Shown: positions 1 through 7,762 of the stretch, piece after piece
How the letters are laid out: every line of letters starts with the position of its first letter
How positions within the stretch are numbered: position 1 is the stretch's first letter
Source of the DNA: Clostridium sp. AM22-11AC
GTDB taxonomy: Bacteria > Bacillota > Clostridia > Lachnospirales > Lachnospiraceae
Direction: 5' to 3'
NCBI RefSeq assembly: GCF_003473545.1
Contig: NZ_QUCM01000027.1
Coordinates: 1-43,170, forward strand
DNA: 43,170 bases
Notes under the pieces: generated by a model
Told to the model about the DNA's origin: nothing
What the model saw: the letters and a program-made list of their open reading frames with translations, nothing else
Databases searched by the model: none
Made by a program: the position numbers and the translations under genes

Positions 1-17
1 CCGCCTCAAAGGGGCGG
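1..17 (-). terminator. possible terminator stem of the MATE gene, cut by the window edge
   Basis: Positions 1-7 and 11-17 can pair (seven pairs including one G-T wobble, loop AAA), 40 bases beyond the stop codon of the minus-strand MATE gene. Any T-run on the minus strand would fall outside the window, so terminator function cannot be confirmed. Confidence 0.25.
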
Positions 18-56
18 CTAGTTTTGGTGGCAGGTGCATGGTTTACCATTTACACC

Positions 57-1424
57 CTATCTCGCCAACGCCTTCTTAAATTCAAACCTGAACAAAATAC
101 TTGTAAAGCAGATGGCCAGAAAATCGGCAATCGGTTCTGCCATGTAAACAGCGGACGTCTGATCTGCAGTGAAAATGTGAGGCATGATGTAGATCAACGG
201 GAGCAGCAGGATAAATTTTCTGGTGACAGCGACTATGATAGATGCTTTTGCGTTTCCAATGGAAGTAAAGGTCATCTGGCAGGCCATCTGGATGCCGAAC
301 AGCAGGATGGAAGCCATGTAGATCCGCAGTGCATGAGCAGTAAAGGTTAAAAGCGCCTGGTCGGATGTAAAGATCGAAGCAAAACCAGCCGGGAACAGCA
401 TGACTAAAAGCCACATAAAAGTAGAATAGGAAAGGTCGATCTTTAACAGCAGTTTAAAGGAGTCTTTTACACGTTTTGTCTGACCTGCGCCAAAATTGTA
501 GCTGATGATCGGCTGGGCGCCCTGTCCAAGGCCCTGCAGAGGCAGCATAGCGAACTGCATGGCGCTTGTTAAAATGGTCATGGCGCCAACTGCAAGGTCT
601 CCACCGTATTTCAGCAGTGAAGAGTTAAAACATACGGAAATAATGCTTTCACTGGCCTGCATGATAAAAGTGGAAAGTCCCAGTGCAAGACTTGGAAGGA
701 TAATGTTTTTTTGCAGTTTCATATTGCATCTGCGGATTTTCAGATACGATTTTTTTCCTGTAAGGAAGTTTAACACCCATGCGCAGGAAAGTGCCTGGGA
801 AATGATCGTTGCAAGAGCAGCACCACGAACGCCCATATGAAATACGAAAATAAAAACAGGATCCAGTATAATGTTGCTGGCAGCGCCTACTAAAACAGAC
901 AACATGCCGGTTCTGGCAAATCCCTGTGCAGTAATAAAAGCGTTCATACCCAAAGTCAGCTGTACAAAGATAGTTCCCAGTGAATAAATATTCATATAGG
1001 CAACAGCGTAGGGAATGGTATTTTCACTGGCACCAAAAGCCATAAGAAAGCTTCTGTTTCCGGTAAAAAGGATGATGGTCAGCAAAAGGGATACGATGAT
1101 CTGTGTGGTAAAACAGTTGCCAAGAGTGCGTTCAGCAGACTCTTTATCTCCTTTTCCCATAAAAATAGAGGCTCTGGGAGCGCCGCCGTTTCCTACAAGG
1201 GCCGCGAAAGCGGAAACAATCATGATGAGGGGCATGCACACGCCTACACCAGTCAGTGCCAGTGCTCCGTTTTCCGGGATATGTCCAATATAGATACGGT
1301 CCACAATATTGTACAGCATGTTGATGATTTGGGCTGTAACTGTGGGCAGGGAGAGCTTTAGCAAAAGTTTCCCCAAAGGTTCTGTTGCAAGAAAGCTGTT
1401 ATCTTTCTTTTGCTGTAAATTCAT
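57..1424 (-). CDS. MATE family multidrug efflux transporter
   Basis: This is a 455-residue polytopic membrane protein of the MATE family, which exports drugs or other small molecules using a Na+ or H+ gradient. Many hydrophobic segments arranged as two similar halves fit the usual 12 helices. The N-terminus (LGKLLLKLSLPTVTAQIINM, then NIVDRIYIGH) and the GLGQGAQPIISYNFGAG stretch are typical of the NorM/MepA-like branch. The frame stays open to 1490, but I chose the ATG at 1424 because an AAAGGACG ribosome binding site lies just upstream and the next 22 residues would be a basic extension inside marR. The gene overlaps the 3' end of marR by 26 bases, so the two are probably cotranscribed and translationally coupled. 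MarR+MATE pairs such as S. aureus mepR-mepA suggest local repression. The substrate cannot be read from sequence. Confidence 0.9.
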   Translation of the reverse strand: MNLQQKKDNSFLATEPLGKLLLKLSLPTVTAQIINMLYNIVDRIYIGHIPENGALALTGVGVCMPLIMIVSAFAALVGNGGAPRASIFMGKGDKESAERTLGNCFTTQIIVSLLLTIILFTGNRSFLMAFGASENTIPYAVAYMNIYSLGTIFVQLTLGMNAFITAQGFARTGMLSVLVGAASNIILDPVFIFVFHMGVRGAALATIISQALSCAWVLNFLTGKKSYLKIRRCNMKLQKNIILPSLALGLSTFIMQASESIISVCFNSSLLKYGGDLAVGAMTILTSAMQFAMLPLQGLGQGAQPIISYNFGAGQTKRVKDSFKLLLKIDLSYSTFMWLLVMLFPAGFASIFTSDQALLTFTAHALRIYMASILLFGIQMACQMTFTSIGNAKASIIVAVTRKFILLLPLIYIMPHIFTADQTSAVYMAEPIADFLAICFTSILFRFEFKKALAR

Positions 1425-1872
1425 TTTCTGTCGTCCTTTCTTTGATCGCTTTTTTCGTATTTTCCATGATCTGTTGGTTGATCTGTTCATAAAATTTCAA
1501 GTCTTCCTCAGACAGACCGCAAAAGATCTGGCTGTAGAGATTTGCCTGCATGGAACAGATGGCAGCTGTAATGTCTGCAGTCTGGGGAAGCAGGGATAAA
1601 TGGATCTTTCGACGGTCAGTCTGGTCAGCGGTCCTCTTTAGCAGACCTTTCTGGATCAGACTTTCTACAGCCTGGGATACATTTCCTTTGGAGAGCATCC
1701 GAAGTTCTGTGATATCAGCAGCAGTATCTTTTCCTGGATTATTATAAAGAAATGAAATAACCTTTCCTTCTGTTATGGTCAGCTGCCATGTTTCACAGAT
1801 ATTTTTTAACATCTGTTCCTGCAATTTCATGGTCAGCCGGATATGTGCAAGGAAATCAGTAATACAGATCAT
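1399..1872 (-). CDS. MarR family transcriptional regulator
   Basis: This 157-residue protein has the MarR layout: N-terminal dimerisation helices (residues 1-30), a winged helix-turn-helix (about 35-95, with ITELRMLSKGNVSQAVESLI as recognition helix and RTADQTDRRKIHLSL as the wing with its conserved DxRR), then C-terminal helices. Family members usually repress their own operon and an adjacent efflux or detoxification gene and are released by a ligand. It is the first gene of a two-gene unit with the MATE pump. Its ATG directly follows a perfect palindrome that contains the ribosome binding site (1873-1887). The inducer is unknown. Confidence 0.88.
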   Translation of the reverse strand: MICITDFLAHIRLTMKLQEQMLKNICETWQLTITEGKVISFLYNNPGKDTAADITELRMLSKGNVSQAVESLIQKGLLKRTADQTDRRKIHLSLLPQTADITAAICSMQANLYSQIFCGLSEEDLKFYEQINQQIMENTKKAIKERTTENEFTAKER

Positions 1873-1887
1873 AAAGGAGACTCCTTT
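1873..1887 (-). promoter_or_regulatory. perfect palindrome overlapping the marR ribosome binding site
   Basis: AAAGGAG and CTCCTTT flank a single base, and the first arm on the minus strand is the marR Shine-Dalgarno sequence, 8 bases before the ATG. It could be a DNA operator or a weak RNA hairpin (five pairs, five-base loop) masking the ribosome binding site. Which of these applies is inference. Confidence 0.45.
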
Positions 1888-1900
1888 CTGAAAAATAAAA

Positions 1901-1967
1901 AGTTTTAAACAAAACAGTTCTAAAAAAAACTATTTAATAGAGTACGTCAGATGAGAACAAAAGTCAA
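1901..1967 (-). promoter_or_regulatory. marR-MATE promoter with downstream dyad
   Basis: On the minus strand TTGACT (1962-1967) lies 17 bases from TACTCT (1939-1944), a reasonable sigma-A promoter with a weak -10. The predicted start is near 1932. The next 30 transcribed bases are AT-rich and flanked by AGTTTT/AAAACT arms (1926-1931 and 1901-1906), where a MarR protein could block initiation. The promoter is back-to-back with that of holA. Confidence 0.45.
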
Positions 1968-1970
1968 GCC

Positions 1971-1999
1971 TTAACATTATGCGGCTGGTGTGTTACAAT
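1971..1999 (+). promoter_or_regulatory. extended -10 sigma-A promoter for holA
   Basis: TTAACA (1971-1976), a 17-base spacer and TACAAT (1994-1999) preceded by TGT form a good vegetative promoter with an extended -10. The predicted start near 2006 gives a leader of about 100 bases. The leader contains two small inverted repeats (around 2025-2040 and 2045-2060), neither with a T-run. Confidence 0.65.
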
Positions 2000-2107
2000 G
2001 GAGCCACGCGGAGAAATACATGCAGCTGCCAAACGGGCAGTGAAACACATCCGTGTGGAACCTGAGTATAAGGTGTCCAACTAATCAACAGGAGCAAAAA
2101 GAATTAC

Positions 2108-3085
2108 ATGCAGACCCTGAACCAGGATATAAAAAATAATGATTTTAAGAAAGTATATCTTCTCTTTGGGGAAGAAGCATTTTTAAAAAAAAGCTATAAA
2201 AACCGCCTTCGGGAAGCCATTACCCAGGGCGATACCATGAATTATAATTATTATGAAGGAAAGGGAATAAATGTAAATGAGATCATCAGCCTTTCCGATA
2301 CAATGCCTTTTTTTGCTGACAGACGTCTGATCCTTATGGAGGACAGCGGCTGGTTTAAAGGCGGACCAGGGGCAGATGAAATGTGCGCCTATATAGAGAA
2401 TATTCCGGATACGACCTGTCTTTTGTTTGTGGAAACGGAAGTAGATAAGCGAAGCCGTATGTATAAGGCTGTAAAAAAGTATGGCTATATTGCAGAAATG
2501 GTGCGTCAGGACAGTGCCCAGCTTGGAAGATGGGCAGCAGGAATACTGGCAAAAAATGGAAAAAAGATAACTGGCCGGACTATGGAATATTTCCTGGGAA
2601 AAACAGGAGATGATATGGAAAATATTACTTCTGAACTCGATAAGGTGATCAGTTATACACTTGGACGGGATATTATAACGGAAGAAGATATTGATGCAGT
2701 GTGTATTACCCAGGTGACGAACAAAATATTTGACATGATCACGGCCATTGCCAACAGACAGACAAAAAAGGCAATGGATCTTTATGAAGATCTTCTTACA
2801 TTAAAAGAGCCGTCTATGCGTATCCTGTTTCTCATTGCAAGGCAGTTTAACCAGATCCTGCAGGTAAAGGAACTGATGGGAAGAGGAATGGATAGGAGTA
2901 CGATCTCTTCTAAATTGAAATTGCAGCCTTTTGTTACAGGAAAAGTAATGGCGCAGGCGAAAACATTTACGAAGGAACAGATCTTGTCCTATGTGAATTT
3001 GTGTGTGGACGCAGAAGAAAGTGTGAAAACGGGAAAACTCCAGGACCGTCTGGCAGTGGAACTGCTGATCGCTAATAAATATTAG
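2108..3085 (+). CDS. holA: DNA polymerase III subunit delta (clamp loader)
   Basis: This 325-residue protein matches HolA/YqeN, the delta subunit of the clamp loader, which opens the beta sliding clamp. The N-terminal AAA+-like domain begins with VYLLFGEEAFLKKSYKNRL, where the Walker A motif is degenerate as expected for delta, followed by a central helical lid and the C-terminal collar domain (from about residue 210). Length and order are normal for Firmicutes. The AGGAG at 2090-2094 is 13 bases from the ATG, rather far, but no better start is visible. In B. subtilis yqeN also lies close to rpsT, gpr, spoIIP and lepA, which supports the call. The TIGR01440-family gene follows after 23 bases and is probably cotranscribed. 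Confidence 0.93.
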   Translation: MQTLNQDIKNNDFKKVYLLFGEEAFLKKSYKNRLREAITQGDTMNYNYYEGKGINVNEIISLSDTMPFFADRRLILMEDSGWFKGGPGADEMCAYIENIPDTTCLLFVETEVDKRSRMYKAVKKYGYIAEMVRQDSAQLGRWAAGILAKNGKKITGRTMEYFLGKTGDDMENITSELDKVISYTLGRDIITEEDIDAVCITQVTNKIFDMITAIANRQTKKAMDLYEDLLTLKEPSMRILFLIARQFNQILQVKELMGRGMDRSTISSKLKLQPFVTGKVMAQAKTFTKEQILSYVNLCVDAEESVKTGKLQDRLAVELLIANKY

Positions 3086-3108
3086 AATTAAGGAGGAGAA
3101 TGCATTAA

Positions 3109-3714
3109 ATGGCAGAAGAAAAAAATATACCAGGGGTAGCAACGGAAAAAGAAAGTGATGAAGTGTTAGAAGAGATCCGCACACAGACCAAGGAAGTTTT
3201 AAAGGAACTTCTGGCTGTTGCCAAGATGAAACCAGGTCAGATCCTGGTAGTAGGCTGTTCTTCCAGCGAAATCGGAAGTTACAAGATCGGCTCCCATTCC
3301 AGTGAGACCATTGGACAGACTGTATACAAAGCACTGTATGAAGAATTAAAGCCATTGGGAATTTATCTGGCTGCGCAGTGCTGCGAGCATTTAAACCGTT
3401 CCCTGATCCTAGAAGAGGAGGCAGCGGAGAAATACGGCTATGAACCGGTCAATGTAGTTCCTCAGTTAAAGGCAGGTGGTTCTTTCTCAACCGCTGCTTA
3501 TCATACCCTGGAACACCCGGTTGCAGTAGAACATATCAAGGCACATGCAGGAATTGATATTGGAGATACTCTGATCGGTATGCATATGAGAGATGTGGCT
3601 GTGCCTGTAAGAATTCAGACAAAGGCCATTGGTGGTGCCCACGTAGTATGTGCAAGGACCCGTTTGAAATTTGTAGGCGGCATCAGAGCACGTTATGATG
3701 AAGAGCAGATGTAG
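3109..3714 (+). CDS. TIGR01440 / UPF0340 family protein (YwlG-like)
   Basis: This 201-residue protein is recognisable as the YwlG/UPF0340 family, a conserved Firmicute protein of unknown biochemical role. After a charged helix come the glycine- and serine-rich stretch LVVGCSSSEIGSYKIGSHSS, a conserved LAAQCCEHLNRSLILEEE region, and GDTLIGMHMRDVAVPVR near the end. No membrane segment or signal peptide is visible. The ribosome binding site AAGGAGGAG is strong. The gene follows holA closely and is followed by a palindromic element and a terminator shared with rpsT. Its position between holA and rpsT is a lineage-specific insertion; a replication or translation role from this context would be speculation. 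Confidence 0.85.
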   Translation: MAEEKNIPGVATEKESDEVLEEIRTQTKEVLKELLAVAKMKPGQILVVGCSSSEIGSYKIGSHSSETIGQTVYKALYEELKPLGIYLAAQCCEHLNRSLILEEEAAEKYGYEPVNVVPQLKAGGSFSTAAYHTLEHPVAVEHIKAHAGIDIGDTLIGMHMRDVAVPVRIQTKAIGGAHVVCARTRLKFVGGIRARYDEEQM

Positions 3715-3725
3715 GGAAAGTACAA

Positions 3726-3863
3726 TTATTCAGAGCAAACATCTCGATTTCGCTGCGCTGCATCTCGATGTGGCTGCTCGTCATATGAAAATGCAGGGAA
3801 AAGTGTTCATTCATGCAAGCATGATCCACACTTTTCCCTGCATTTTCGCATTGCTCTGAATAA
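3726..3863. repeat. nested palindromic element, MITE-like
   Basis: The 138-base segment has 13-base perfect terminal inverted repeats (TTATTCAGAGCAA at 3726-3738, complement at 3851-3863), a 20-base perfect internal inverted repeat (3787-3806 with 3828-3847) and a small central stem (3811-3816 with 3819-3824). The trinucleotide CAA directly flanks both ends (3723-3725 and 3864-3866) and may be a target duplication. The left shoulder holds two copies of CATCTCGAT. It has no coding content and sits between the TIGR01440-family gene and the terminator. It resembles a non-autonomous palindromic repeat, but the copy number is unknown here. Confidence 0.6.
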
Positions 3864-3902
3864 CAAAAAAACTCTCCGGTGGGTTAATCCGGAGAGTTTT
3901 TA
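3864..3902. terminator. bidirectional terminator between the TIGR01440-family gene and rpsT
   Basis: The stem ACTCTCCGG/CCGGAGAGT (3871-3879 with 3889-3897) has a T-run on its right and an A-run on its left. It can therefore end transcripts from the plus-strand holA unit and from minus-strand rpsT. Confidence 0.85.
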
Positions 3903-3934
3903 AATTACGGTATCGATTGATCGAATTCTATAAA

Positions 3935-4198
3935 TTAAGCGATAGAATTAACAGCCTTGGATACACGAGAAACTTTGCGGGCAGCATTGTTCTTGTGATA
4001 TACACCCTTGGTGCAAGCCTTATCGATCTCGGTAGTAGCAGCAACCAGTGCAGCCTGAGCAGCAGCCTTATCTCCAGCAGCTACAGCAGCCTCAACTTTC
4101 TTGATCGCAGTTTTAACCTTAGATCTGATCGCCTTGTTTCTTGCAGCCTTAGTTTCGTTTACTAAGATTCTCTTCTTTGCAGATTTAATGTTAGCCAA
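3935..4198 (-). CDS. rpsT: 30S ribosomal protein S20
   Basis: This is an 87-residue, very basic, helical protein with the S20 signature ANIKSAKKRILVNETKAARN at the N-terminus and a long lysine- and alanine-rich helix. S20 binds 16S rRNA in the body of the small subunit. The start codon is TTG (minus strand 4198-4196), placed 9 bases after a full GGAGG. E. coli rpsT is also known to start with UUG, where it contributes to autoregulation. The gene is monocistronic, with its own strong promoter and a leader of about 90 bases, and it ends at a shared bidirectional terminator. Confidence 0.97.
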   Translation of the reverse strand: MANIKSAKKRILVNETKAARNKAIRSKVKTAIKKVEAAVAAGDKAAAQAALVAATTEIDKACTKGVYHKNNAARKVSRVSKAVNSIA

Positions 4199-4295
4199 TG
4201 AAATACACCTCCGTTCGGTATTATATAAAAATATTAATCGTTGTGTTTTCCATCAAAGCCTGGACACGGACAGTTCAATGTAAACATACTGTTAC

Positions 4296-4324
4296 ATTCT
4301 ATCGGATCCATTTGGAAATGTCAA
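4296..4324 (-). promoter_or_regulatory. sigma-A promoter for rpsT
   Basis: On the minus strand, consensus TTGACA (4319-4324) is 17 bases from TAGAAT (4296-4301). The predicted start near 4289 leaves a leader of about 90 bases before the TTG codon. The 326-base gap between rpsT and gpr (4199-4524) holds this leader, this promoter and the gpr promoter region, and I see no gene in it. Confidence 0.8.
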
Positions 4325-4402
4325 GTAAAAATTTTAAAAATTATCAAGAATGTTAAGCAGACGGTCTACAGTATCATGAACCAATGCAGGAAATGTTTCT
4401 GA

Positions 4403-4451
4403 TTGCCAGTTCTATTTCTGTAAGTTATAATAAAATCCATGTGGCATAATA
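4403..4451 (+). promoter_or_regulatory. candidate promoters for gpr
   Basis: TTGCCA (4403-4408), 17 bases, TATAAT (4426-4431) is a strong sigma-A match. Just downstream, CATAATA (4445-4451) fits the sigma-G/sigma-F type -10 (CATnnTA) expected for a forespore gene, although its -35 region is poor. Which is used for gpr cannot be decided from sequence. Confidence 0.5.
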
Positions 4452-4524
4452 CGCTGTCTCTGTGTAAAAACTAATTTTAACGATCGTTACAGTTATACAG
4501 GACAAAACAAGGAGGCAGCGAAAA

Positions 4525-5430
4525 ATGAAGATACCTGAATTTAAAATACGTACAGACCTTGCTTTAGAGGAACGGGAAGGTTTAAAAGAAGCAGCGGAAG
4601 AAGTTTCAGGGGTTTCTTTTAAAAAGTGGGAAGGAAAACGGTCAGCAGCCCAGATCACAGAAGTGAAGGTTTTAAATGAACATGGCGCCAAAGCTTTGGG
4701 AAAACCGATGGGAAGCTATCTTACACTGGAAGCAGATAAACTGCTTATGCCTGATGAAGATTTTCATAGTGAAGTATCTGATGAACTGGCGTTGTTGTTA
4801 AAAGGACTGTTAAAGCAGAAGACCGGGAAAAATATCCTGGTAGCAGGGCTTGGAAATCAAAGCGTAACCCCGGACTCCCTTGGGCCCCGGACGGTCAGTA
4901 ATCTCTGCGTGTCTGCAGAAGGGTTAAAAGCCATAGCTCCCGGTGTTATGGCCCAGACGGGAATGGAAACTGCCAGGATCCTGTTGGGCATTATTAAGGA
5001 GGTACAGCCGGATCTGGTGATCGCCATTGACGCTCTGGCAGCCCGCAGCATCCGGCGCCTTGGAACCACCATCCAGCTGACGGATACAGGAATTCATCCC
5101 GGGTCAGGAGTTGGAAATCACAGACACAGTCTTACAAAAGAAACGTTAGGAATACCGGTTCTTGCGATTGGAGTTCCTACCGTAGTAGGTGCGGCAGCCA
5201 TTGTTCATGATACGATCTCCGCTTTGCTTGGGGTACTGTCATCCCAGGCAGAAACGAAAAATACGGGAAAATGGATCCAGAACATGGATCCGGAAGATCA
5301 GTACCGTCTGATCACAGAACTTTTAGAGCCGGAGTTTGGTTCTCTTTATGTAACACCGCCGGATATTGATGAGAGAGTACGCCAGTTAAGTTTTACTATT
5401 TCAGAAGGGATCCACAGGGCTTTATTTTAA
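4525..5430 (+). CDS. gpr: GPR endopeptidase (germination protease, family A25)
   Basis: Gpr degrades small acid-soluble spore proteins when a spore germinates, releasing amino acids and freeing the DNA. It is made in the forespore as a zymogen. The 301-residue sequence opens with the propeptide region and the FKIRTDLALEERE motif, then shows the core VAGLGNQSVTPDSLGPR (Asp117) and VIAIDALAARS (Asp169), candidate equivalents of the catalytic aspartates of this unusual protease. TGIHPGSGVGNHR and VLAIGVPTVVGA are also typical. It is shorter than the B. subtilis protein (about 370), as is common in Clostridia. The start has an AAGGAGG site. With spoIIP downstream it shows that the organism forms spores. 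Confidence 0.95.
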   Translation: MKIPEFKIRTDLALEEREGLKEAAEEVSGVSFKKWEGKRSAAQITEVKVLNEHGAKALGKPMGSYLTLEADKLLMPDEDFHSEVSDELALLLKGLLKQKTGKNILVAGLGNQSVTPDSLGPRTVSNLCVSAEGLKAIAPGVMAQTGMETARILLGIIKEVQPDLVIAIDALAARSIRRLGTTIQLTDTGIHPGSGVGNHRHSLTKETLGIPVLAIGVPTVVGAAAIVHDTISALLGVLSSQAETKNTGKWIQNMDPEDQYRLITELLEPEFGSLYVTPPDIDERVRQLSFTISEGIHRALF

Positions 5431-5477
5431 TAGGCTTATATAGTATATAAATATGAAAAGGGATAAGGAGCAAAGAA

Positions 5478-6374
5478 ATGAGTGCACAAAAGACAAAAGC
5501 AGCCGGACATCTGGCTGCGATCTTTACTATGCTGATCTGGGGGACAACGTTTATATCGACGAAAGTCCTGTTAGAAGATCTGTCACCTCTTGAAATACTG
5601 GTGCTGCGGTTTGTGGCAGGTTATATTTTCCTGTGGATTATCCGCCCGGTTCCTTTGAAAGCAGGAAGCCTGAAACAGGAAGGGATCATGATCGTGGCCG
5701 GTATTACGGGGATCGGTATTTATTATCTTATGGAAAACATTGCCCTGACTTTGACACAGGCATCGAATATCAGCGTTATTGTATCGATCGCCCCTATTTT
5801 TACAGGTATTCTGGCCCACTTTTTCCTGGAAGGGGAGAAAATGAAGAAGAGTATCGTTCTGGGATTTGTGTGTGCAATGGCAGGCATCTGTCTGATCACA
5901 TTCCAGAAAGGGGAGACAGTAGAGTTAAATCCACTGGGAGATTTCCTTGGTGTGGCAGCGGCAGCCATCTGGGGAGTATATTCCATCTGTTCCAGAAAAA
6001 TAGCCGGTTTTGGATATGATACCATCATTACCACCCGGAGAACTTTTTTCTATGGTATTTTGTTCATGCTGTGTGCCCTTCCTTTTATGGATTTCCATCT
6101 TTCCCTTTCCGCATTATTAAAGCCGGTAAATCTGGGAAATATCATTTATCTGGGGGTAGGCGCCTCTGCAATCTGCTTTGTCACCTGGAATTATGCAGTA
6201 AAGTCCTTAGGTGCTACCAGAGCCAGCGTATATATTTACGGGATCCCGGTTGTAACGATTTTAATGTCGATCCCTCTTCTCCATGAAGTGATCACCTTTC
6301 AGGCAATGGCAGGAACGGTCCTGACCCTTGTAGGCCTTCTGATCTCCGAGTGGCCATTTTCTCCTAAAAAATAA
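5478..6374 (+). CDS. DMT superfamily (EamA) transporter
   Basis: This 298-residue membrane protein has two EamA repeats and about ten hydrophobic segments. The first half begins HLAAIFTMLIWGTTFISTKV with the typical WG(T)xF motif, and the second contains LGVAAAAIWGVYSICSRKI. Members export amino acids, metabolites or drugs, but the substrate cannot be assigned. The ribosome binding site is AAGGAG. It lies 47 bases after gpr, an insertion between gpr and spoIIP relative to B. subtilis, and may be cotranscribed with gpr. A small hairpin follows. Confidence 0.88.
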   Translation: MSAQKTKAAGHLAAIFTMLIWGTTFISTKVLLEDLSPLEILVLRFVAGYIFLWIIRPVPLKAGSLKQEGIMIVAGITGIGIYYLMENIALTLTQASNISVIVSIAPIFTGILAHFFLEGEKMKKSIVLGFVCAMAGICLITFQKGETVELNPLGDFLGVAAAAIWGVYSICSRKIAGFGYDTIITTRRTFFYGILFMLCALPFMDFHLSLSALLKPVNLGNIIYLGVGASAICFVTWNYAVKSLGATRASVYIYGIPVVTILMSIPLLHEVITFQAMAGTVLTLVGLLISEWPFSPKK

Positions 6375-6428
6375 GAAATGTGATGAACTTCCGGCAGGAT
6401 GATCTGCATATATATGACATAAAGGGAA

Positions 6429-6459
6429 AAACAAGGGGTGCCGAAGGCGGCATTTGTTT
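6429..6459 (+). terminator. weak hairpin after the DMT gene
   Basis: TGCCG-AAGG-CGGCA (6439-6452) is extended by AAACAA/TTGTTT arms with a GGGG bulge and ends in TTTGTTT. It could weakly separate the transporter from spoIIP, but the stem is short and interrupted. Confidence 0.3.
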
Positions 6460-6498
6460 CCCCGGTGCCAATATTTTCTTTTTAACTGGAAGGACACC

Positions 6499-7719
6499 AT
6501 GAAATCATGGAGCAGAAATGTAAAAAAATGGATATTATTTCTGAAGATAACAGGCATCCTGGTGATCCTATGTATGATTGCAGGAGCCTGTATTTTGTAT
6601 GCAGCAGAAAACCACATACAGTTATTAAAAAACAACCTTTCAAATGAAGTCTGGGAGTCAGGCTGTGAATGGGTCTGGCAGCAGATATTTCCCTTAAGCA
6701 TGGATCTTACAGGAAAACATTCAAATCAGACATTACAGACACAGAAAAAATGGTCATCCATAAACACCATGGATCCGGCCTATGACCAGTATGAAAAAGC
6801 AAGGGAATTTTACCGCACCCATGAATATCTGGCCTGGATCGGGGAAGATGAGTCAGATGAGGAAACAATCCGGTCAGCCAGCGAAGAAGCATTGGATCAG
6901 TCTGAAAATGCCAATTCGCCTGCAAACACGGACAGCGCTTCTGCTAAAATTTCGGATCAGCCCATGATCTATCCCATGCAGCAGTTGATGGATTATGATT
7001 TTTTAATGAAACACTTCTATAATGTACATACTTCTACTACAGCAGACAGAGAACTGATGAATGCTAAGAACCTGTTGTCAAAGGATCTTACCCTGGAAAA
7101 GGAAGATGCGCCTCAGATCCTGATCTATCACACCCATTCCCAGGAAAGTTACAAAAACAGTAAAAAAGATGAAAATGTGGTTGCAGTGGGACAGAAACTG
7201 ACGGATCTTCTTACAGAAAAAGGCTGGAATGTTTACCATGACACAACGGTATATGATCTGGCAGTGGGCAAGCTGGACCGCAGCCGTGCGTACACTTATG
7301 CACTGGAAGGAATTAATGAGATCCTGGCCCGGTACCCATCGATCCAGGTAGTGCTTGATATCCATCGGGACGGTGTAGGGGAGGATGTATACCTGAAAAC
7401 AGAGATAGGCGGTCAGCCAAGTGCCAGGATCATGTTTTTTAATGGTCTGAGCCAGACGCCGGAAGGACCCATTTCATATCTGGCAAATCCTTTTCGGGAA
7501 GATAATCTGGCATTTAGCCTGAAACTGCAGTTAAAAGCAGAGGAGTATTATCCTGGTTTTACCAGAAAGATCTATTTAAAAGGACTGCGTTATAACCAGC
7601 ACCTGCGGGCAAGATCAGCACTGGTGGAGGTGGGAGCCCAGACCAATACCTTTGAGGAGGCCTGCAATGCGATGATGCCCCTGGCAGAACTTTTGGATAT
7701 GGTGTTGCAAGGAAAATGA
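6499..7719 (+). CDS. spoIIP: stage II sporulation protein P
   Basis: SpoIIP is a membrane-anchored peptidoglycan amidase/endopeptidase that acts with SpoIID and SpoIIM to thin septal wall and drive engulfment. The 406-residue protein has a short basic N-terminus, one membrane anchor (about residues 14-37), a variable acidic linker and the catalytic domain from about residue 180. Visible motifs are ILIYHTHSQESY (metal-ligand histidines), VVLDIHRDGVG and ALVEVGAQTNTFEEACNAM. The frame is open from 6454, but the ATG at 6499 has a proper GGAAGGA ribosome binding site and starts with the anchor. The gpr-spoIIP-lepA order is conserved in Firmicutes. In B. subtilis it is a mother-cell gene, but no clear sigma-E promoter could be picked here. 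Confidence 0.93.
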   Translation: MKSWSRNVKKWILFLKITGILVILCMIAGACILYAAENHIQLLKNNLSNEVWESGCEWVWQQIFPLSMDLTGKHSNQTLQTQKKWSSINTMDPAYDQYEKAREFYRTHEYLAWIGEDESDEETIRSASEEALDQSENANSPANTDSASAKISDQPMIYPMQQLMDYDFLMKHFYNVHTSTTADRELMNAKNLLSKDLTLEKEDAPQILIYHTHSQESYKNSKKDENVVAVGQKLTDLLTEKGWNVYHDTTVYDLAVGKLDRSRAYTYALEGINEILARYPSIQVVLDIHRDGVGEDVYLKTEIGGQPSARIMFFNGLSQTPEGPISYLANPFREDNLAFSLKLQLKAEEYYPGFTRKIYLKGLRYNQHLRARSALVEVGAQTNTFEEACNAMMPLAELLDMVLQGK

Positions 7720-7762
7720 AAACATAGTAAAATAGTTACGATATTCTATAGATTGAGATACC

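Noticed and set aside
1998..2084. 28-codon reading frame starting at an ATG in the holA upstream region
   Set aside because: The ATG overlaps the -10 element, upstream of the predicted transcription start, and has no ribosome binding site.
3726..3863. The long palindrome as the terminator of the TIGR01440-family gene
   Set aside because: It lacks a T-run directly after its inner stem, and a separate canonical bidirectional terminator follows at 3871-3897.
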